Made by a program: the position numbers and the translations under genes. A DNA stretch of 19,970 nt from DAIDKA01 sp049792815 (GTDB lineage: Bacteria > Pseudomonadota > Gammaproteobacteria > Steroidobacterales > Steroidobacteraceae), in contig JBARBG010000049.1 of the NCBI GenBank assembly GCA_049792815.1, positions 1 through 19,970 on the forward strand, read 5' to 3'. Of this stretch, positions 7,232 to 14,757 are shown in pieces. Numbering within the stretch: position 1 is the stretch's first letter; each line of letters starts with the position of its first letter. The notes under the pieces were generated by a model, which was not told where the DNA came from, ran no database searches, and worked only from the letters and a program-made list of their open reading frames with translations.

Positions 7232-8170
7232 ATGACTGACCTGCTCGACTACGAGATCTTCGCCCGCGTGATCAAGGCAGGCAGCCTTTCTGCTGCCGCG
7301 CGAGAATTACACTCCTCTCCGGCCATGATTTCCAAGCGGGTCACCCGCCTGGAAGACCGCCTGGGCGTCAGGCTTCTCCAACGCACCACCCGCCGCGTCA
7401 CCGCCACGGATGTCGGCCAGCGCTTCCATGAGCGCGTATTGGCCGTCCTGGCGGCGGTTGACGATGCCGAGAGCTTTGCTTCGGTGGACTCCGAGCGGCC
7501 CCGGGGCGTGTTGCGGGTGTCCCTGCCCACCGCCTTCGGCCGCCTACATGTCGTGCCGCGCCTGAAGGGTTTTCTCGAGTCCTACCCTGACCTGCGCCTG
7601 GCCGTGGACCTCAACGACGATTATGTCGACCTGGTGGCCGGCAACTTCGACGTGGCCGTACGCATCGGCACTTTGCCGGATTCCAGCCTGGTGGCCCGCC
7701 GTCTTGCACCAAATCGGCGCGTGCTGTGTGCTTCTCCAGAGTACATAGAACGCCATGGCGAGCCGCGCAACATCGCCGACCTGCATCATCACCGACTGGT
7801 CGCGGGCGGCCCACAGGTCACCTGGCGGCTGGAAGGGCCAGAGGGCCCGGTCACCTTCAAGCCCCAGACCCTGCTGCAGACCAATTCCAGTGAGGTTGTC
7901 CGCGAGGCGGTGGTCTCCGGCATGGGTATCGGCTTCCGTTCAACCTGGGACGTAGGCGCCGAACTGCGCCGCGGCGTCTTGCGTCGCGTCATGCCCAGCT
8001 ATGGCGGTACCGCCGATGTCGCCATCTATGCGGTGTACTCCGGGCGGCGCCTGGTACCGCTGAAGGTGCGGGCGGTGGTCGACTATCTGGTCAGCATCTT
8101 CGGACCCGAAACTCCCTACTGGGATCGCGAGGTCCCCGCCGTGGTGGCCTCCGGCGCGCGGGCCAGCTAA
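7232..8170 (+). CDS. LysR-type transcriptional regulator
   Basis: This encodes 312 aa, typical for the family. The winged helix-turn-helix is at residues 5-62 (YEIFARVIKAGSLSAAAREL, then SPAMISKRVTRLEDRLGVRLLQRTTR). A helical linker follows, then a periplasmic-binding-protein-like effector domain (about 88-295) that would sense a small molecule. I start at ATG 7232, preceded by GGAAAAG, because family members begin a few residues before the first helix. ATG 7190 would add 14 atypical residues and lacks a ribosome site. Its position right after the TonB receptor on the same strand, but behind a terminator, suggests separate transcription. The receptor or the nearby operons are possible targets; that is inference. 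Classical divergent LysR arrangement is absent. Confidence 0.9.
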   Translation: MTDLLDYEIFARVIKAGSLSAAARELHSSPAMISKRVTRLEDRLGVRLLQRTTRRVTATDVGQRFHERVLAVLAAVDDAESFASVDSERPRGVLRVSLPTAFGRLHVVPRLKGFLESYPDLRLAVDLNDDYVDLVAGNFDVAVRIGTLPDSSLVARRLAPNRRVLCASPEYIERHGEPRNIADLHHHRLVAGGPQVTWRLEGPEGPVTFKPQTLLQTNSSEVVREAVVSGMGIGFRSTWDVGAELRRGVLRRVMPSYGGTADVAIYAVYSGRRLVPLKVRAVVDYLVSIFGPETPYWDREVPAVVASGARAS

Positions 8171-8197
8171 GACCTGCTCCCGTCGCGGGTCCTCTGC

Positions 8198-8203
8198 TAG
8201 ACT
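8198..8203 (+). promoter_or_regulatory. Possible extended -10 of the cytochrome c' gene
   Basis: TGCTAGACT (8195-8203) reads as an extended -10 (TGn plus TAGACT, 4/6) about 50 bases before the start codon. No clear -35 box is present. Confidence 0.3.
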
Positions 8204-8254
8204 GCCGAGCAGTTGATTTACCACTGCTGCTATCTCTGAAGGGGGAAAGACGAG

Positions 8255-8740
8255 ATGAAAGGGTTCACAGTAATTGGCGTTGCCGCCATTGGCTCACTGA
8301 TCGTGGCCTCAACCGCCATGGCGCAAGGCGGACCAGCCCCACCAACGCCCGAGCAGAAAATGCAGGCCGCGGTGCTCACGCGCCAGGGCCTCTTCAAGAT
8401 CCAGGGCTTCGTTTTCGGCCCCGTCGGCGGGATGCTGCGCGGTGCGCCGTTTAACGCGGCGGTGGTCGAGAAAACTGCCGCACGCCTGGAAGTCACGGGC
8501 GGGCTGATTCCTGAACTGTTCGCCACGGACACGCACGCTTACAGCGGCACCCCCACCAAGGCCCGCGAAGGCATCTGGACCAACAAGTCAGATTTCGATG
8601 CCAAGGCCGGTGACCTGGTCAAGGCGGCCACTGATCTGGAAGCGGCGGCGAAGACCGGTGATGAGGCGGCCACCAAGAAGGCGGCCGGCGCAGTCGGCAA
8701 GGCCTGCGGCGCCTGCCACGACCAGTTCCGCGACAAGTAG
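8255..8740 (+). CDS. Cytochrome c'/c556-family periplasmic haem protein
   Basis: This encodes 161 aa. A strong ribosome site (GAAGGGGGAAAG, 8238-8249) precedes ATG 8255. The signal peptide ends at AMA/QG (residue 23). One c-type haem site, CGACHDQFRDK (Cys151, Cys154, His155), sits at the extreme C-terminus. Together with the mostly helical, Ala/Lys-rich body, that is the hallmark of the cytochrome c'/c556 four-helix bundle. The product is a periplasmic electron carrier or a gas-binding haem protein. Whether the sixth ligand (a Met in c556) is present cannot be settled from the sequence alone. It converges on a b-type cytochrome gene across a shared hairpin. Such pairs often exchange electrons, so this may be that protein's partner; that is inference. 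Confidence 0.9.
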   Translation: MKGFTVIGVAAIGSLIVASTAMAQGGPAPPTPEQKMQAAVLTRQGLFKIQGFVFGPVGGMLRGAPFNAAVVEKTAARLEVTGGLIPELFATDTHAYSGTPTKAREGIWTNKSDFDAKAGDLVKAATDLEAAAKTGDEAATKKAAGAVGKACGACHDQFRDK

Positions 8741-8765
8741 TCGCAGCTGACGAACTGCAGCAAGA

Positions 8766-8801
8766 CCTGGCGTCGCATTCCATTCGGGGTGCGAGGCCAG
8801 G
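8766..8801. terminator. Shared hairpin between convergent cytochrome genes
   Basis: CCTGGCGTCGCA (8766-8777) pairs with TGCGAGGCCAGG (8790-8801), 11 of 12 positions paired with one internal G-G mismatch. It has a 12-base loop that may pair further. It lies in the 64-base gap between the two stop codons and is nearly symmetric, so it could end transcripts from both sides. There is no T-run. Confidence 0.5.
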
Positions 8802-8804
8802 CAC

Positions 8805-9479
8805 TCAATAGTCGAGCGATTGCGGCGGTGGTGGCGCGGCATGCACCAGCCAGTACACGCATCCGCACGCGATCGCGATCACGATCAACGCCTTCAACAG
8901 CTGGCTGCTGGCAATGGCCTCGTGCAGCGGCACATGCGCTGCGGGCTTGCCGCCATGGAACATGGCCGGCACCAGCGACTCCTTCTTGACGAAGGTGTAG
9001 TACACGATGGCGCACAGGTGCAGCACGATCGCACCGAGAATGATATTGAAGTTCTTGTGATGGATCGCCGTGAGCTTCTCGGCCCAATCATGGCTGACTG
9101 ACGGAAAGTACGGTCCCGTGTAGGCGATGTCGTCGGTGCTGAACAGCCCCGTCGTGACCTGCAGCACCAGCAGCAACAGCATCAGCACCACCATCCCGGC
9201 GCCCCAGGGATTGTGGCCCACGCTCCTGATTCCGCCCTTCAGGTATTGAACCATGGAGGTCGGTCCCTTGATGAAGTTGCTGAACCGCGCATGCCGCGGA
9301 CCGATCAGGCCCCAGATGACGCGGAAGGTCAGCATGCCCACCATGAACTCGCCGAAACGTATGTGCCACGGCATCAGGCCCAGTTTGGCGGTGGTAAACG
9401 AGCCGATGATGCTCAACACCAGCAGCCAATGGAATACTCGTATGGGCAGATCCCATACCAGACGAAGACTATTCAGCAT
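8805..9479 (-). CDS. Membrane cytochrome b561-type protein (cytochrome b/b6, Ni-hydrogenase cytochrome b family)
   Basis: This encodes 224 aa with about four to five membrane helices. It probably passes electrons between the quinone pool and a periplasmic partner. Candidate haem-b ligands sit where this family has them: His17 in RVFHW, His39 in PWHIRFGE, His141 (HHKNFN) and His154 (AIVLHLCAIVYY). A C-terminal helix (195-213) ends in a Pro-rich tail. ATG 9479 follows the ankyrin gene's TAA by one base (TAAAATG), indicating translational coupling. An upstream in-frame extension would only translate antisense-like Arg-rich sequence. As last gene of the five-gene operon it would give the exported di-haem protein a link to the membrane electron-transfer chain; that role is inference. 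Confidence 0.9.
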   Translation of the reverse strand: MLNSLRLVWDLPIRVFHWLLVLSIIGSFTTAKLGLMPWHIRFGEFMVGMLTFRVIWGLIGPRHARFSNFIKGPTSMVQYLKGGIRSVGHNPWGAGMVVLMLLLLVLQVTTGLFSTDDIAYTGPYFPSVSHDWAEKLTAIHHKNFNIILGAIVLHLCAIVYYTFVKKESLVPAMFHGGKPAAHVPLHEAIASSQLLKALIVIAIACGCVYWLVHAAPPPPQSLDY

Positions 9480-9480
9480 T

Positions 9481-11013
9481 TTATTGTCCGGTGTTCGCCG
9501 CAGTCGGCGGCGGCGCAGCCTGGGCCCCACCCTGTGCATTGTTGGCCAGCAGCTGCTTGAGGAGATCCGCGGTACTCTGGTGGGCGACGGCGCCCGCGCC
9601 GCCGCGCCCGAGCCCGCCGCCCTTGCCCAGAGCCATGTCGAGCGGCGTGATGCCGCGCTTGTCCTTCACATCCAAGTTCGCCTTCTCTCCCGCGAGCGTC
9701 CGGATGACATCATCGAACCCCAGCAGTGCCGCACCGTGCAGGGCCGTCAGGCCCCGAACATCCACGGCATTCACATTGGCGCCACCCTTGACCAGCAGTT
9801 TGATGGCCGTGGAGGCCTCAGCCTGCGTCTTGTACTTGCCGCGGGTGTCCACGCCCGTGGTGCCGACGCCAGCGGCCGCCATCAGCGGCGTGACATCAGA
9901 ATTGTTGCCCAGATCCGGCAGCGCATGGTGGGCCAGCAGCAGCTTGATGGCCGGTGCATCGCCGGCTCTGGCGGCGCGCAGCAAGGGCGTCGTGCCGATG
10001 GTCAGCAGTGAGTCGCCGCCGCGATCCGCCCCGAGCGAACGGTAGGGGGGAAACAGCTTCAGCTGTGCATTCGGATTGGCGCCGGCCGCCAGCAGCAGAT
10101 CGATGAGCTTGAGGCTGGTGGTGTCATCCAGGGAGATGTGATCGGGGCGCCCGCCATACGGCAAGGAATTGAGGTCGACCGCGGCATACAGCGGCGTACG
10201 CCCCCACCAGTCCCAGCGATTGACATCCGCGCCCTGCCTGATCAGATAGGCCGCGATATCGAAGTTGAAATTCTCGGTGGCGATGAGCATGGGCGTGATG
10301 CCGTCCGGATCCCCCAGGTTCAGGTCCGCATGGCCCTCGGCCAGATACCTCACGCAGGCCAGGCACCCCTGGCGCGATGCGTACAGCAGCGGGGTCATGC
10401 CCCCCGGGGGGCGCGCTTGCACCCGCGGTTCGCCGGTGACCTGACGCCGGTTGGTATTGATCAGCGATCGGGCATTGACGTCCGCATGGGCGCCGACCAG
10501 CAGCTTCACCATCTCCGGCTGGCTTTCCGCGGCCGCCCAGATCAGCGCCGTCTGGCCGCGGAAGTCCTCCCGGGCATTGACGTTGGCGCCGTGCTTGAGC
10601 AGCAGTTTCGCGGCCTCCACATTGCCCGCGCGGGCCACCAGCATCAGCGCCGTTTCACCATCCGGGTTGGGCGACTCGGCGTTGGCGCCGGCTTTGAGCA
10701 AGGCTTCGATGATGCGCACGTCGCCGAACTGCGCGGCCTGCAACATGGCATTGGCGCCATAGGCATTGCTGACATCGACCTTGGCGTGGGCCTTGAGCAG
10801 CGCCTGCACCAGGGGATAGTCGCCACGGTACACGGCCCACATCAAGGGGGTGGTGCCGTCCTGCGCAGTCGCATTTACATCGGCGCCGTGTTCGATCAGT
10901 GCCAGCGCCTGCGTGGAATCCTGCTCCTGCGCCGCGTCCACCAGCGCCGGCGCGGCGCTGGCGGTGCCCACCACCAGGCTCAGCAAGGTCGCCGCGAGCA
11001 TTGCTCGTGTCAT
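9481..11013 (-). CDS. Secreted ankyrin-repeat protein
   Basis: This encodes 510 aa. Residues 1-20 form a Sec signal peptide (ASA/AP), so the protein is exported, probably periplasmic. About a dozen ankyrin repeats fill residues 20-490, with typical TPLMWA, TALMLVARAGN, GADVN and LLLKHGANVNA elements. Two inserts break the regular spacing (about 181-204, and 284-300 plus 318-338). The tail (491-510) is Gly/Ala/Pro-rich. Ankyrin repeats bind proteins and have no catalytic site. Exported examples such as Pseudomonas AnkB support a periplasmic catalase, so a scaffold or chaperone role for the neighbouring haem and DUF1552 proteins is plausible. ATG 11013 follows the DUF1552 stop by one base (TGACATG). 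Confidence 0.9.
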   Translation of the reverse strand: MTRAMLAATLLSLVVGTASAAPALVDAAQEQDSTQALALIEHGADVNATAQDGTTPLMWAVYRGDYPLVQALLKAHAKVDVSNAYGANAMLQAAQFGDVRIIEALLKAGANAESPNPDGETALMLVARAGNVEAAKLLLKHGANVNAREDFRGQTALIWAAAESQPEMVKLLVGAHADVNARSLINTNRRQVTGEPRVQARPPGGMTPLLYASRQGCLACVRYLAEGHADLNLGDPDGITPMLIATENFNFDIAAYLIRQGADVNRWDWWGRTPLYAAVDLNSLPYGGRPDHISLDDTTSLKLIDLLLAAGANPNAQLKLFPPYRSLGADRGGDSLLTIGTTPLLRAARAGDAPAIKLLLAHHALPDLGNNSDVTPLMAAAGVGTTGVDTRGKYKTQAEASTAIKLLVKGGANVNAVDVRGLTALHGAALLGFDDVIRTLAGEKANLDVKDKRGITPLDMALGKGGGLGRGGAGAVAHQSTADLLKQLLANNAQGGAQAAPPPTAANTGQ

Positions 11014-11014
11014 G

Positions 11015-12337
11015 TCAGATCTCCGCGAACTGTCCGGTGCTGTCGCCGATCTTCTCGGTGGGAATGCCCGAGCGGTTCAGCAAGGTGAGCCACAGATTGG
11101 CGAGCGGGGTGTGCTCGGCGTACTGCAGATGCTGACCCATCTTGAGTTTCCCGCAGGCGCCTCCCAGCACCGAGGTCGGCAGCGGGTACTGGTTGTGGGC
11201 ATTGCTGTTGCTCATGTTGCTGCCATAGACGACGAGCGAATGATCCAGCAGTGACCCCTCCCCGTCCGGCGTATCCGCCAGGCGCTTCAGGAACTTCGCC
11301 ACCTGCTGGGAGTGGAAGGTCTGGATCTTCACCAGCTTCTCGATCTTGGTGGCATCGCCCTGGTGATGCGAGACCGGATGAAAGGCATCCGGAACGCCCA
11401 CGAAGTTATAGGTCATGTTGCTCACCTCGGCCGCCATCATCATGGTGGCGATGCGGGTGAGATTGGCCTGATAGGCGAGCGCAATCATGTCAAACAGCAG
11501 CATCTGTTCCTGCGGGAACTGCTCGGGTACGCCGATGGGCACCGGCGGCAGTTTCAGCTGCGAGAGGTCCTGCTTCTCCATCTTCTGCACGCGCCGCTCG
11601 ACCTCGCGCACGCTGTCCAGGTAGTCACCCAGCACCGCCCGGTCGCGCGCACCCAGCTGCCCGCGCATGGTCGCGGCATCACTTTGAACCATGTCGAGCA
11701 GGCTGTCGTACTGATCCCCGAGCGCCTTGCGCTCCTCTGCCGTATCGCCGCGCCCGAACAGCCGCTGGAACAGCGTGCGGGGGTTGTTCTCCATGGGCAG
11801 CGGCGTGGAGGGCGTGCTGAAGGCAATCGTGCCCGAATAACTGCAGCCGTAGGCGCGATCGCACGAACCGCCACCACCGCTGGTCTCGGTACGCACTTCC
11901 AGCGACGGCAGCGGGGTGTCCTGGCCGATCTTCTTGGCCGCCAACTGGTCGATGGTCACGCCGCCGTAGGGATCCTGGGTCTCGCGAGGATGCACGCACG
12001 ACAGCCAGGTCCCCGGCACGATGGCATGCACCGCGGCGCTCTCCGCCGGACGGTTGCCGAGGTTGCTGAACACCAGCATCTGCTTCTGGTAATCGGCAAG
12101 CGGGGTCAGGATGCGCGACAGCTTGAAATCCCTGCCCGTCCCGGCCGGCGTCCACTGATCCATGATGGCGCCATGGGGGAAGTAGATGAAGGCAAGATGC
12201 AGCTTCGGCGCTGCCGCCGTCTGCGCGAGCGCGGTGCTCGCCGGAATCATGGCATCCAGCAGCGGCAAGGCAATGGTTGCGCCGACCCCGCGCAGTACGG
12301 CGCGGCGGGACAGATGCTTCTTGGTGATGAAATGCAT
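11015..12337 (-). CDS. DUF1552 protein with Tat signal
   Basis: This encodes 440 aa. The N-terminus LSRRAVLRGVGATIALPLLDAM is a twin-arginine signal (Arg11-Arg12) with likely cleavage after TALA (residue 38), so the protein is exported folded, possibly with a bound cofactor. The body matches DUF1552: FIYFPHGAIMDQWTP after the signal, then SNLGNRP, HAIVPGTWLSC, a Gly/Cys segment SGGGGSCDRAYGC, a charged helical region (200-265), HPVSHHQG and VVYGSNMSNSNAHN. The last two recall metal-site loops of the DUF1501/alkaline-phosphatase-like fold, but that relationship is inference. DUF1552 genes are regularly paired with DUF1592-type cytochromes in Planctomycetes and Acidobacteria, and I know of no defined reaction. 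ATG 12337 lies two bases after the upstream gene's TAG. Confidence 0.9.
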   Translation of the reverse strand: MHFITKKHLSRRAVLRGVGATIALPLLDAMIPASTALAQTAAAPKLHLAFIYFPHGAIMDQWTPAGTGRDFKLSRILTPLADYQKQMLVFSNLGNRPAESAAVHAIVPGTWLSCVHPRETQDPYGGVTIDQLAAKKIGQDTPLPSLEVRTETSGGGGSCDRAYGCSYSGTIAFSTPSTPLPMENNPRTLFQRLFGRGDTAEERKALGDQYDSLLDMVQSDAATMRGQLGARDRAVLGDYLDSVREVERRVQKMEKQDLSQLKLPPVPIGVPEQFPQEQMLLFDMIALAYQANLTRIATMMMAAEVSNMTYNFVGVPDAFHPVSHHQGDATKIEKLVKIQTFHSQQVAKFLKRLADTPDGEGSLLDHSLVVYGSNMSNSNAHNQYPLPTSVLGGACGKLKMGQHLQYAEHTPLANLWLTLLNRSGIPTEKIGDSTGQFAEI

Positions 12338-12339
12338 AT

Positions 12340-14757
12340 CTAGGGTCCCGCTGTGCTCGCCGTCGTTTCGGCGTGGCTGGTGCCGCTGTCTTGCGGCTGC
12401 TGCATCTGGAATTCGGGGCTGGCGACGATCCCCATGACGAGCGCCGCGAAACGATCGCCGTTGCGATCCGCGTTGCGCACAATCCGGCGCACCATCGGCA
12501 TGTCGAAATACTCGACGGTCCGTCCCAGTGCGTAGGTCATGAGATTGACCGTGAGCGTCTGGACGAACTGATCGGGACGCGACGCCAGTGCCTTGCGCAG
12601 GTCATCGGGTCCGTTCACTGCCGTCCCGTCGGCCATCTTGCCGGCGGTATCGAGCAGCGTTCCGGTCTCCGCATCCTTGTTCTGCCACTTGCCCATGGCA
12701 TCGAAGTTCTCCAGCGACATGCCGATCGGATCCATGATGCCGTGGCAGGCATTGCAGGAGGGCTGGGAGCGATGCATTTCCATGCGCTGGCGGATGGTGA
12801 GCGGCTGGGCGCCGGGCACGTTCTCCTTCAGTGCCGGAATGGCCGGCGGCGGCGCATGCGGCGGCGTGCCGGTGATCACCTCGAGCACCCACGCGCCACG
12901 CAGTACCGGCGCCGTGCGGTTGGCATAGGAGGTACCCATGAGAATGGCGCCTTTGCCCAGCAATCCGAAGCGATGTGAATCGCTGAGCTCAACCCGGCGG
13001 AACTGGCTGCCGCGGACGCTGCGGATGCCGTAGTGCAGCGCCAGGCGCTCGTTCAGATAGCTCCAGTTGGCGCTGAGCAGGTCAGTGACGGGGCGGTCCT
13101 TGAGCAGCACGCTGCTCACGAACAGCTGCATCTCGGTGCGGAAGGCGCCGCGCAGGTCCTCATCAAAGTACGGGAATACGTTCGGGTCGGCCTGGATTTT
13201 GTCCATGCTGTCGACCTGCAGCCAATCGAACGCGAAGTTGGTGATCAGCGCCTGGGCGCGCGGATCAGCCAGCATGCGCTTGACTTGGCCATCGAGCACC
13301 GCCGGATCGTGCAAGCGGTTGCTGGCCGCGACACTGAGCAGTTCCGGGTCCGGTCCCTGGCTCCACAGGAAGAACGACAGGCGCGAGGCCAGCTCCAGAT
13401 CGCTGATGTGATAGGCGGCCGGCGCCGTGCTCACCTTGACGGTGGTGTCGACCTGCGGCTGCGCCTCCACGCGATACAGGAACTTGGGACTTGCGAGTAT
13501 CGAAACGATGGCGTTCTGGATGCCCGCATCGAAGTCCTTTCCCGCCCGGCCGACCGCGAAGAAGCGCAGCGGGGCCGCGAGGTCCGCGTCCGTCACCGGC
13601 CTTCGATAGGCATTGCGAGCCAACGCTGCCAGAATCTGCCGCGCGCACGGCTGCTCCCGGCTGGCGTCGGTGGGATGGCAGGAGAAGATCCGCGCCCGGC
13701 TGGGCGTTTCGCTCAAGCCCGTGACCGCTACCGGACCGTTGATCTGGATGCCGCCGATGCGCGGCAGGCCACCGATGCCGCCCAGGGGATTGAACGAAGC
13801 CAGCCAGTCGTCGGATTCGGACTGCGCGCGCTGCACGAAGGCCAGGACCAGGCGATGCGGGCCGGCGGTCATGGGCAACTGGATGTCGCGGAAGCGCGCC
13901 GCAAATTCCTTGGTCGCCTCCTGCTGCTTCTGGTCCGCATCCTTCAAATCCTTGGGTCCGCCGATGGTGCGTTCCAGGATCTGCTTGCCGTCGATCTGGA
14001 AGATGACCTTGTGTTCCTGCCCCAGATCGCCGATGTAGCCGAGTCCACTCCCGACGTTGAGATTGAAGGTGTAGGTGCCGTCGGCCGGAAATTCATGTAC
14101 CACGGCCATGCCGCCGCGGGTTCCCAGCGGCAGGCCCTCGACGTGGAAACTCTGGTCATGAGGCGGCGCGCGATAGGTCACGATGGCCTGGGACGCATGC
14201 GCGCTACCCACGGCCAGTGCGGCCACGGTGCGGGCCGCGGATATGTACTGATCCAGAAACGTCGGTGAGACTTTCAGCACGCTGGCAACGTTGTCGAAGC
14301 CATTGCTCTTGGTGTCCTGGGGCAGCAGTACCGCCGGATCCACCTCCACGTCCAGCAGGTCCTTGACCGCGCGCGCGTATTCCACACGATTGAGGCGATG
14401 CAGGGACACGTAGCCGGCATCCGGATGGGAAGCCGCGGCCTTGTCGAGGCTGTCTTCCAGAAAGGACACGAAGGAGTCGATCGCGGCCTGATCGGGCTGC
14501 TTCTCCCCCGGTGGCGGCATCATGCGGCCGCGCAGCTTGCTGACGGCGGCTTCCCACACCTTGGCGTCCTGGGGAATGCCCTGCGGCTGCAGGGTGTCGA
14601 AGGCGATGCCGCCGGTCCAGTCGGTGGTGTTGTGACATTTCTCGCAGTACGTGCCCAGCAGCGCCCAGTGGCCATCGGCGGCACTTTTCGCGCCTTCCGC
14701 GCTCGCCGTGGCGGCCGCCAGCACCCAAGCGCAGGCCAGCAATGCGTTGCGTCTCAC
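12340..14757 (-). CDS. Di-haem c-type DUF1587/DUF1595/DUF1592/DUF1588/DUF1585 protein
   Basis: This encodes 805 aa from GTG 14757, which overlaps the preceding TAG by one base (TAGTG) and has GGGGGG at 14765-14770. Residues 1-20 are a Sec signal (TASA/EG); upstream in-frame codons encode implausible Arg/His-rich sequence inside the previous gene. Domains in order: planctomycete-type cytochrome c with CEKCH (Cys38, Cys41, His42) and a nearby MMPPPG, DUF1587 (about 117-181), a beta-rich possibly carbohydrate-binding region (195-350), DUF1595 (366-430), DUF1592 (448-578), DUF1588 (592-692) with a second haem site CNACH (668-672), and DUF1585 (708-781). It is a periplasmic or surface redox protein. 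The catalytic role is unknown; a link to polymer or sugar oxidation is often suggested but not proven, as far as I know. Confidence 0.9.
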   Translation of the reverse strand: MRRNALLACAWVLAAATASAEGAKSAADGHWALLGTYCEKCHNTTDWTGGIAFDTLQPQGIPQDAKVWEAAVSKLRGRMMPPPGEKQPDQAAIDSFVSFLEDSLDKAAASHPDAGYVSLHRLNRVEYARAVKDLLDVEVDPAVLLPQDTKSNGFDNVASVLKVSPTFLDQYISAARTVAALAVGSAHASQAIVTYRAPPHDQSFHVEGLPLGTRGGMAVVHEFPADGTYTFNLNVGSGLGYIGDLGQEHKVIFQIDGKQILERTIGGPKDLKDADQKQQEATKEFAARFRDIQLPMTAGPHRLVLAFVQRAQSESDDWLASFNPLGGIGGLPRIGGIQINGPVAVTGLSETPSRARIFSCHPTDASREQPCARQILAALARNAYRRPVTDADLAAPLRFFAVGRAGKDFDAGIQNAIVSILASPKFLYRVEAQPQVDTTVKVSTAPAAYHISDLELASRLSFFLWSQGPDPELLSVAASNRLHDPAVLDGQVKRMLADPRAQALITNFAFDWLQVDSMDKIQADPNVFPYFDEDLRGAFRTEMQLFVSSVLLKDRPVTDLLSANWSYLNERLALHYGIRSVRGSQFRRVELSDSHRFGLLGKGAILMGTSYANRTAPVLRGAWVLEVITGTPPHAPPPAIPALKENVPGAQPLTIRQRMEMHRSQPSCNACHGIMDPIGMSLENFDAMGKWQNKDAETGTLLDTAGKMADGTAVNGPDDLRKALASRPDQFVQTLTVNLMTYALGRTVEYFDMPMVRRIVRNADRNGDRFAALVMGIVASPEFQMQQPQDSGTSHAETTASTAGP

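Noticed and set aside
11312..12343. Plus-strand open frame of 343 codons opposite DUF1552
   Set aside because: It is the antisense shadow of a recognisable DUF1552 gene; its composition is His/Arg/Gln-rich.
13033..14268. Plus-strand open frame of 411 codons opposite the DUF1592-type gene
   Set aside because: The reverse strand shows five consecutive recognisable domains and two haem sites. The plus-strand product has no recognisable feature and no ribosome site was evident.
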